Assembly: GCA_012295275.1 (NCBI GenBank)
Contig: CM022672.1
Span: forward strand, 14,255,995-14,317,994
Length of the DNA: 62,000 nt
Reading direction: 5' to 3'
Source of the DNA: Chrysomallon squamiferum
Taxonomy: Eukaryota > Mollusca > Gastropoda > Neomphalida > Peltospiridae
How positions within the stretch are numbered: the stretch's first letter is position 1; each line of letters begins with the position of its first letter. Positions 54,609-62,000 of this stretch are shown here, in pieces. Both the position numbers and the translations under genes were made by a program. The notes under the pieces are model-generated. The model saw nothing but the letters and a program-made list of their open reading frames with translations, was not told the DNA's origin and ran no database searches.

Positions 54609-57180
54609 TTTCTCTTTAATGTAGTGGCACTGTAGCAGAAAATATTCATTTTAAACGAAGCACTGAATTTTCATCCATTATATTTTTTGTTTCCGTTTTT
54701 ATATATAATGCATAAGCTTGACATCTTTTGTTATGTTTATCAATGAAAGATTTCAGCATGTTACATTGTAAATAGACATTGATGTACATTGAAGAAAAAA
54801 AAACTATAATTAGAAATAGTATTACTGTCACAAGCACTACGCAAATTACAGACTTTTATTTTACATGCATTGATTGAATGTATGCAAGTAACACCAATCA
54901 TTTTATTAAATATAAATGATGCCAAATGATGTTTTGTTTTTCTTTAAAGAAATGTTGATTTTATTAGAGAAAGATAGATAGATTACTCTTGGATATTTTT
55001 GGCTAATCCTATTGACCCAAGATTTTTCCTTTTTATTACTATTTTGCTCTCTGATCAATAATGAAATCTTGTAACTTTTTAATTAACTGTTTGTAATTCA
55101 ATGGATAATTGGATTTGTCATTGGTAGAGAATGACAAAATGTTTCCACATGTAGGCAGAACACTGAATTTTCAAACTTTATTTTCAATTCATTTTCATTT
55201 TTCTGAAAAGCTAAATATCTCAGTAATCAAATTAGCTAATCTCTTTAATTCTGAACTATTCATAAATAAACTCTAGTTTTCCTTATTCAGATTTCTGCTG
55301 GCGAAATTAGGTTTTGTTTTGCATTTATCTTTTAATCAAATTAGGCAGGGATTAAGCTGCATAACACAATACTGATCCACACTAGTTAGCCTTTTCTTTT
55401 GACATGTCAGACATGCTTTAATCAGAGTCACTGATGTCCTGTATTACAGATTCTTCTACAACCTCATGCTTGTAACCAGGTATGATTTACTTATTGGTAG
55501 CTGGATTGACCAATTTTTTTTTATGTTTAATACTAATGATGCCCAATAATTTGGTTCCTTGGATGTCTCTTAAATGTATCACTTTTTTTTCAGAACTGAA
55601 ATTTGTTTAAGAAGTACTTCTTTATGATGTGCACAAACTCAGTTAATGTCTTTAAAGTTTATCTCACTACAGAACCTCAGTAATTCCAACTTCATAGGTT
55701 TCCTTACTGCTTGAATGGATGTTTTCTTGTGTGTCTGAGTTAACCACAGGAAGTTATAACTGAACAAAAGCTGCCGTTACCCATGGAAAGAAAAATAAAA
55801 AAGTTGTATTTTAGAATTCTACAGTGTATTAGACAAACTTTTTCCTGGGTTTGAAATTTTCAATTCAGTTTGTAAATATATATGTATTTTCAAATTATTG
55901 TAAAGTAAACTATTCAAACAATGCATCTTTTAATATGCTAGAATATTATAACTGGAATGATTCAAATGGGTTTTTGTTAGTTCCAAGTTGTTCCTGTAGG
56001 TGGCGTACATGTGTCAGTACTGGAAACAGTTGTTAATCTGACATCTTTGGTAAGTGAAAGAGGATTTATACTGTTAAATATTACTTTATATCTACATTAC
56101 AAAAAAAAAAAATAATAATAATAATAATAATAATGAAAAATAGTTGTGAAAATAAATTAAAAAATGTAATAATTTAAAAAAAAAAAACATCAAAATATCA
56201 AGCTATAAGGAGTAAATGCAACCTGCAAGATTATCCCAGAAAAAAATATTTTCTCTTATTTTTGATGTGAAAACAACAACTAACAACAAGAAGAAAAATA
56301 TTTTGTACATGGTCTTGAACATTTTCCAAGACTGAATTTGTTTTTATCAGCAGAAAATTCATCTGTGAATACTTACATTACAGAATTTATTTGAGGTTTT
56401 TAGCACCATCAAAATAAACGTAATCTAGAAGTAATTTATCACAGTTTGGCTGATAGCTCCGTGATGTTTTAATAGTAACTGCCACAAACTCACTGGGGAT
56501 TACAAACTTTCCGTTAACCCTTTGAGCCTGGCTTAAACAGAAAGGTTTTGGCATTTTGTATCTAGTTACAATGGCTGCAGTGCGCATGCTCACACACACA
56601 TACACACACAAATAGAAATAAAAAATATATTAAATAAATAAATAATTTTGGAATGAATTTCATTGTTTCAGCACAGATATGCATAAACTGACACTTTATT
56701 ATTTGTTCACAGCATATTACACAGGACTGAAGCCTGCAACATAAGTGTAACAATGCAAAATATATGTTATTTGTCTCAGTCATGTATGCTTTGTTGTAGT
56801 ATTGCCAACATAATAATAATAATAATAGTAATAATAAATACTAATACTCATTGATTTAAACCACATTCCATTCCAACCAATGTCGATTTGGACTCAAGTT
56901 GGAAATTTATAGCATCCAAGTTTGTGTTTAATTATATTGTAATGTATGTATTCACGTTATCACTGCCTTAAGAAATATAGTTTTATTGATATGTATATTC
57001 TGTATTATTAAAACCTTCATCTACTTTAAAACAAAGACAAGTTAGCAGTACAATGTGTTTAATACTTGTTACAAAATAATAATAATAATAATAATAATAA
57101 TAAAGAAATAAAAAAAATATTTATTGGTTACTCGTGGTAGAAGGGATTCTTCCTTGCAAAACATTCTTAGCTGAGTCTGA
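48776..57180. other. Gene-poor AT-rich interval right of PKN
   Basis: No protein-coding gene recognised in about 8.4 kb. Plus-strand T-tracts dominate (for example 52005-52035 and 53387-53416, each about 30 T), with (AT)n near 53214-53232 and 53570-53592, (TTA)n at about 54565-54607 and (AAT)n near 57075-57101. It could hold a long PKN 3' UTR or a non-coding transcript. A 50-bp exon-like segment and a 56-codon ORF are described among the findings. Confidence 0.6.
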
Positions 57181-57882
57181 ACTGTTCCTTTTTCCCTTCC
57201 TCTTAAATCTCGCGATCAGGACAAACAGTTTTTTGCGTCATAGTTTATTTATCTGTTTGTACACTACGTTTCTGCTTCGATACGGTAAAAACAAATATTT
57301 CAGATGTTAAAAAAGGACCCATTTCTTCGACATAAGACGAAGTCCGATTAACGAAGTTCCTAAGACTGCAGTAAATGACAATATAAAAAATATGAATGGC
57401 CGAGTATGAACGCTGTCACGACGGAGTGTGCCGAAACCTGTCGACCGCCGTCGACAGAGAAGTATGAGCCTAATTATAGGCGCGGCACCCTGACATCCGT
57501 GCGAATCGCTCGGTGCGGTCGTTAAGCTGAACAGTTCTAAGTCGACGACTATCAGTAAAATAAAGTTTAAAAATTATATAAATTTTATTTATATATTTAT
57601 TTATTATTAATTTATGGTTACTAACATCCTAAGGCCATAATTCCAACTAAAAGTCGTTTCAAGGTCACGTTGTCCAAAAAAGGTTGACAAGAAAAGGTAA
57701 ACAATGTTACGATAGTCCTATTAATACAAGACTTAGTCGAGTTAGCGATACTTCAAAAAAACAAGTCAGAAACTCAGAAAGGTTAATAGCACATACATTT
57801 AGTATCTCACCACAGTGTTTCTCTTCTATAAAGGAAATTTAGTTTTTACTTTTTGAATATATACCATAGAGAGAATAATATT

Positions 57883-58266
57883 TTAGAAAATCTGGAATAA
57901 AATGATAATCACCCCCTAGTCTTTGAAAATCAAGTAATTAATATATTCAGTATTTATCTCGTTATAAAAAGTTATGAACCCCGGCATGGACCAGTAACAT
58001 TATGAAAATCAACCCAGTAAATAGTCAGTGAAATATAGTGGATCTGAAAAATTGGCAGCCCATGCCCATTTAACCAAAAATATATTTCCTAAACTATTGG
58101 TCTAGTGAAGATAACATTTGATATTTACATGACTGAGACAAAATAAATAAATAAATAAACAAAACCTCAGCATTGCCAATTTTTTACCGATATAGATATT
58201 TCAATATATTAATTACTTGATTTTCGTAGACTAGGAGTGATTATCATTTTATTCCCGATCTTCTAA
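57883..58266. mobile_element. Fold-back/MITE-like element with ~65-bp inverted arms
   Basis: The segment 57883-57947 is about 90% identical to the reverse complement of 58203-58266. Pairing appears to resume inward between 58030-58064 and 58169-58202, so the left arm seems to carry an ~82-bp insertion (57948-58029). The loop is about 100 bp and holds an (AAAT)n run. There is no coding capacity and no clear target-site duplication, so a MITE or other fold-back origin is inferred. Confidence 0.6.
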
Positions 58267-58296
58267 TCGGAATCTGTCGTTATGAATGCAGTGATG

Positions 58297-58298
<2 letters not shown>

Positions 58299-58333
<35 letters not shown>
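58299..58333. repeat. (TG)n microsatellite
   Basis: About 17 TG units between the fold-back element and the CpG-retaining patch. Confidence 0.95.
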
Positions 58334-58336
<3 letters not shown>

Positions 58337-58339
58337 CTG

Positions 58340-58870
58340 TCCTTGAAACGTTGTTTTGTCTGTCCTCTGAGCAAACGCTTTACTAATCGTAATGCAAGCC
58401 TATAAGCGAAACACTAATTCCCAAACCGGCATATCATTATAAATAAAGTAGGCTATGTGTTACGTTTAGCCATGACAAGTGGCGAAGTTAAGGTATGGCA
58501 AGTATGGAGCGTTCACTGGGCGCCACTTGAACACTTTCTATTAAACATGACTGGTATTTCTGAGCTGATTTTATGACAAAATCGTCTGTAAAACGGGTGT
58601 CAGATGTCTGGACGGAGCGGCAATTTCAGTGCGTGCTAAAGGTGCTATTGTTCACGCTCCTAGCCAAGGATCCGTTTCACCGTTACAGGCTTCGGAGGGA
58701 GTATACGAATTATTATTTATGTGTTAGCCTAGCCGTAGCGAGTTACCTGTGTCGTGTTTTGATGCGATTTATCGTAAACACATTCAAGGCCGTTTTCTTT
58801 TTCTCGTTATTATCGCGCCGATATCGGCAGAATACAGACAGAACGTTATCAGGAATTTGCATTTATTGTT
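58340..58870. other. CpG-retaining, less AT-rich patch
   Basis: CpG dinucleotides are frequent here, including GGCGCC near 58522 and CGCGCCG near 58816, whereas most of the window is CpG-poor. A 99-codon ORF spans 58573-58872 but shows no recognisable family. The patch could be the promoter or leader region of the acetyltransferase gene to the right, or a young inserted sequence. A similar patch lies at about 57400-57560. Confidence 0.4.
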
Positions 58871-59284
58871 AGTGTTAGTATAGACTGTTAATATCTTCTG
58901 TTAATTTTTCTTTTTCTTTTCTTTATTTACTTTCTTAACTTCTCTTCTTCTTCTACTTTTTTTTTTTTTTCTTTTCTTTTTTTTCTAATGCTTTAGAGTT
59001 TAAACAGATTGAAATATCACATAAAAACGCATTACTTTTCTAAAAATAACATTATGGAAAGACCACTTTTTGGTAAAAATAGTACATCTACTATGTAACC
59101 GTCACATTATTTTAGATCGCATACATGTTAAGATGAAAAATAAATAAATACATTTTCAGACCAGGGTAAGATATGTGTATATTATGTATGTATGTCTGTC
59201 AGTCTTTCTATGTATATATTAGTTTTTTTTTGGTGTGTGTGTGTGTGTGTAAATGCATACGTATGTATGGAACTCGGTATATAT

Positions 59285-59286
59285 GC

Positions 59287-59327
<41 letters not shown>
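59285..59327. repeat. (GT)n microsatellite upstream of GNAT gene
   Basis: About 21 units, with a shorter GT run at about 59233-59250. Confidence 0.95.
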
Positions 59328-59328
<1 letters not shown>

Positions 59329-59518
59329 AAAGGGCTGGTCACGATTTCATAAAAAGAAACTGAAAAAAAAAAATCAAAATAATAATAATAATCGATAGAC
59401 AAAAGTAATATTGGATTAAGCTATAATTTTTAATTACCGTCATCGCTAAATTGCAGCGCTTGATAATTATATGTAATGATTATCTTATTTTATTTTAGAT
59501 AGTGAGGAAAAAATTAAA

Positions 59519-60200
59519 ATGTCGCGTTGTCTCTTTTCCGCCATCACACGCATTAGTCTTAAGCCGTATGTCAGGTCAAATGTCAGCACAAGGTAAGAAT
59601 CATTTTCACTTCTTTTAGGAAAGAAAGGAAATTTTAAAATTTATAATTATTATGTCAGTTTATTTAAACACCTATGATCATTGTTGTTGTTTCCTTCTTC
59701 TTCTTCTAATTGTCATTATTATGATGATGATCATCATCATTATTACTGTTATTGTTGTTGTTGTTCTTGTTCTTCTTCTTCTTCTTCTTGTTATTATTAT
59801 TTCTATTATTATTATTATAATTATTATTGTTGTTGTTGTTGTTGTTGTTGTTGCCTGGGTTCGTTTGAAATCTCAAATTTTTAATTAAGCAGATATTCAA
59901 GAACACTCACAAAAAGCTTGCCGTATGCAAAAGCACGCATACATTCACATAAGAACGCATTGGGAAAAAAGAGGGAACGAAGCAATGTTTTATTTAAAGA
60001 CAGGCACGGCGCATTTTAATTTTAGAGCTGTACAGAGTAATACATAGGGTTAAGAACATTACAGTTAAAAGAAATCCGGTACTTTTTTTCTGATAAAGTG
60101 CAATGGCTATTAATAATATGTATTTTTCCAGGTATAAATAATTCATTGAAGTTTACTGTTCGAGACGGAGAATAGCCTATTGAATGAATAAATGAATAAA

Positions 60201-60234
<34 letters not shown>

Positions 60235-60922
60235 TGGTGGTGATGGTGGTAGTAATAGCAGTAGTAGTAGTAATAGTGGTAGCTGGATTAGTAGTGTACA
60301 GTGGTAGTGGTACTAGTAGTATCAGCACCAGTTATAGTAGTGATAGACCCAGTAGAAGTGATTGTAGTTGGTGTTGATGTTGTCGTTGTAGTGGTGGTAG
60401 AAGTAGTTGTAATACATTGAAATAATATCAAATGGACCATTAACATTATAATAAAAGAGGATTCAAAAAATAAAAAATAATAATAAAAAATAAAAGTTAA
60501 AAAATAAATAATTAAAATTAAAAAGAAAGGTAAGGTACATTTTATTATATTTATATTTACTCAAACATAATATTTAATTTTATTATCACCGCAGAGTGCG
60601 CCGGAAACACACCGTCACAAACCGGAAGGCTACAATGGACGATTTGCGCGGGGTCGTGGCGATCAGAGAGGTGTATTCTGGGAGGGATTATCTAGAGAAT
60701 AAGTTTGCCGAGTTTATTAACTGCCCTTACCACACAAGTACTGTCAGTGTTATCGATGGAGAAATTGTAAGTGATGATTTTAAATTTATGGTTTTGTCTA
60801 AGATTATAAAATATTTTTATTGCAAAAACAATAAATAAATAAATAAATAAATAAATAAATGTACAGATAATCAGTCGACAATTTAAGAACTGGTATTGGT
60901 AAAGATGAAATTTATTTAATAT

Positions 60923-60953
<31 letters not shown>

Positions 60954-60972
60954 TTGTTGTCGTCGTCCTTTC

Positions 60973-61067
<95 letters not shown>

Positions 61068-61842
61068 TCTTTACAAGTTTATTGTCATTCTTCTGTATTA
61101 GGAAGTATTTGTGATAATATTTATAGAAAACTATATATAATAGCTTGTAAGTATTAAAAATGTTTGTATCAATAAAAATAAAATAAAATAAAACTGAAAA
61201 AGTCAAGAAAAAAATGTATTCTGTTTCTCGTTTTGGAACTCGTTAAAGTCTGAAATTTCAGATATTAACTTTTTAAATTTTTTTTTTTTTTTTTTTTTTT
61301 CAGTTAGCCTTCATAGCAGGATATGTGGTGGATGACGGCGAAACGATAATACATCGTGGTGGCAGAATCAAAGAGAAATATCAAGGTCAAGGTATTATAA
61401 CGACTTTGACTCAGTTTGTAGAGAATCTGTGTGCAGTTACAGGGAAACTTAAACGTGTAGGTTTCACAACTGCCAAGTTGAACGTTCACAGTCATTCTTG
61501 TGAAAAATTGTTGATAAAGGTATGATATTACAAAATGCTACTATCCCTGAATTATTTATTTTAATTTATTACTTAAACAAAAACACAAATACAGAACATC
61601 TATGTTTATCCATAAACGCTTTATTTTCTGTTCTACAAGCGCCTTTTCTTAGCACCGTTCTAATTGTCTATTGTGATAGCTTTTTAATTCAATTCTTATT
61701 GGCTGACTATAATTATAATGTATTGTTACACACCTCCTAAATCTACTAATAGGGCTGTATTAGATTGTATCTTCTACGAATAATACTATTATTACTGACT
61801 GAAAAAAATATTTCAAAAATAGTTTTAATTTTTTAATTTTCC

Positions 61843-61891
<49 letters not shown>

Positions 61892-62000
61892 CATCATTTT
61901 GTTTTTATCGTTGGATAGGAATAATCATTAAAAATGTATCTATCAATTTATTCATTTAATTCAGAATGTCATATGCTACACTTTCAAGCCAGAAGATCTG
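59519..62000 (+). CDS. GNAT N-acetyltransferase, histidine N-acetyltransferase-like (NAT16-like), 5' part
   Basis: Acetyl-CoA-dependent GNAT acetyltransferase; the best resemblance is to the histidine N-acetyltransferase (HISAT/NAT16) group. Exons 59519-59592, 60595-60766, 61304-61519 and 61965 to beyond the window edge; phases match. About 166 residues are visible. TVTNRKATMDDLRGVVAI followed by YSGRDYLENKF matches the N-terminal strand and helix of the group. GYVVDDGETIIHRGGRIKEK leads into YQGQGI (108-113), the acetyl-CoA pyrophosphate-binding loop. Residues 1-30 are basic and hydroxylated with little acid, so a mitochondrial presequence is possible; M39 is an alternative start. An acceptor AG at 59497-59498 before the ATG implies an upstream non-coding exon. 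The substrate is not established from sequence. Confidence 0.75.
59695..59853 (+). repeat. Mixed trinucleotide array in GNAT intron 1
   Basis: Blocks of TTC, ATG/ATC, TTG, TTC, TTA and TTG units. Long ORFs on both strands here are homopeptide artefacts of the repeat. Confidence 0.95.
60182..60415 (+). repeat. (GAATAAAT)/(AAT)n followed by degenerate GTA/GGT array, GNAT intron 1
   Basis: Tetranucleotide and (AAT)n units grade into about 180 bp of AGT/GGT-rich degenerate trinucleotides, with purine-plus-T bias and almost no C on the plus strand. Confidence 0.9.
60972..61065. repeat. (AAT)n(ATT)n palindrome in GNAT intron 2
   Basis: About 18 AAT units (to 61026) are followed immediately by about 13 ATT units. 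This makes a nearly perfect palindrome centred near 61027, able to form a long hairpin or cruciform. It is flanked by (AAAT)n at 60831-60860 and (TTTA)n at 60910-60954, which are themselves complementary. Confidence 0.95.
61842..61891. repeat. (TTA)n array, GNAT intron 3
   Basis: About 16 TTA units, ending about 70 bp before the exon that begins at 61965. Confidence 0.95.

Noticed and set aside
58573-58872. 99-codon plus-strand ORF in the CpG-retaining patch
   Set aside because: No recognisable domain, no supporting splice structure and unusual composition. Freedom from stops is expected where AT content drops. Kept only as part of the patch description.
59652-59906. Val/Ile/Leu- and Asn-rich ORFs near the GNAT gene
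   Set aside because: Translation of mixed trinucleotide repeats within intron 1.

Overview
This is a eukaryotic, AT-rich animal nuclear window. It carries six intron-rich protein-coding genes, five of them complete in coding sequence, with GT..AG introns whose phases match across every junction I joined. Gene content fits a ciliated invertebrate that makes selenoproteins: CFAP58, EXD2, MRPS26, SEPSECS, a protein kinase N and a histidine-acetyltransferase-like GNAT. A mollusc or another lophotrochozoan is my best guess, from the GNAT type and the abundant (AAT)n and (CT)n microsatellites. The species cannot be named from this sequence.

Layout, left to right. CFAP58 (minus, about 9494 to 197) is an axonemal coiled-coil gene of 16 coding exons with an X-box-like RFX site just upstream. 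EXD2 (minus, 17746 to 11330) has 11 coding exons encoding 607 residues. MRPS26 (plus, 17906 to 19957) has four exons and starts only 159 bp from the EXD2 start codon, so the two share a divergent promoter. SEPSECS (minus, 27226 to 21317) has ten coding exons and faces MRPS26 tail to tail. PKN (plus, 30162 to 48314) has 20 coding exons encoding 983 residues and is divergent from SEPSECS across about 2.9 kb. A gene-poor stretch of about 11 kb follows, with a degenerate 29-bp tandem repeat, T-tracts, a fold-back element and a CpG-retaining patch. The window ends inside a GNAT acetyltransferase gene (plus, from 59519), which runs off the right edge.

Functional links: EXD2 has been reported to support mitochondrial translation and MRPS26 is a mitoribosomal small-subunit protein, so their shared short promoter could co-regulate them. 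The other neighbours have no evident shared pathway.

No prokaryotic-type operon, CRISPR array, tRNA, rRNA or transposase gene was recognised. The points most worth a second look are the EXD2/MRPS26 promoter, a serine in the PKN hydrophobic motif where vertebrate PKNs have aspartate, the X-box before CFAP58, an (ATATT)n array abutting a kinase-exon splice acceptor, a G-quadruplex-capable array in an EXD2 intron, and the fold-back element near 58 kb. Exon coordinates were worked out by hand from splice sites and homology, without transcript data.
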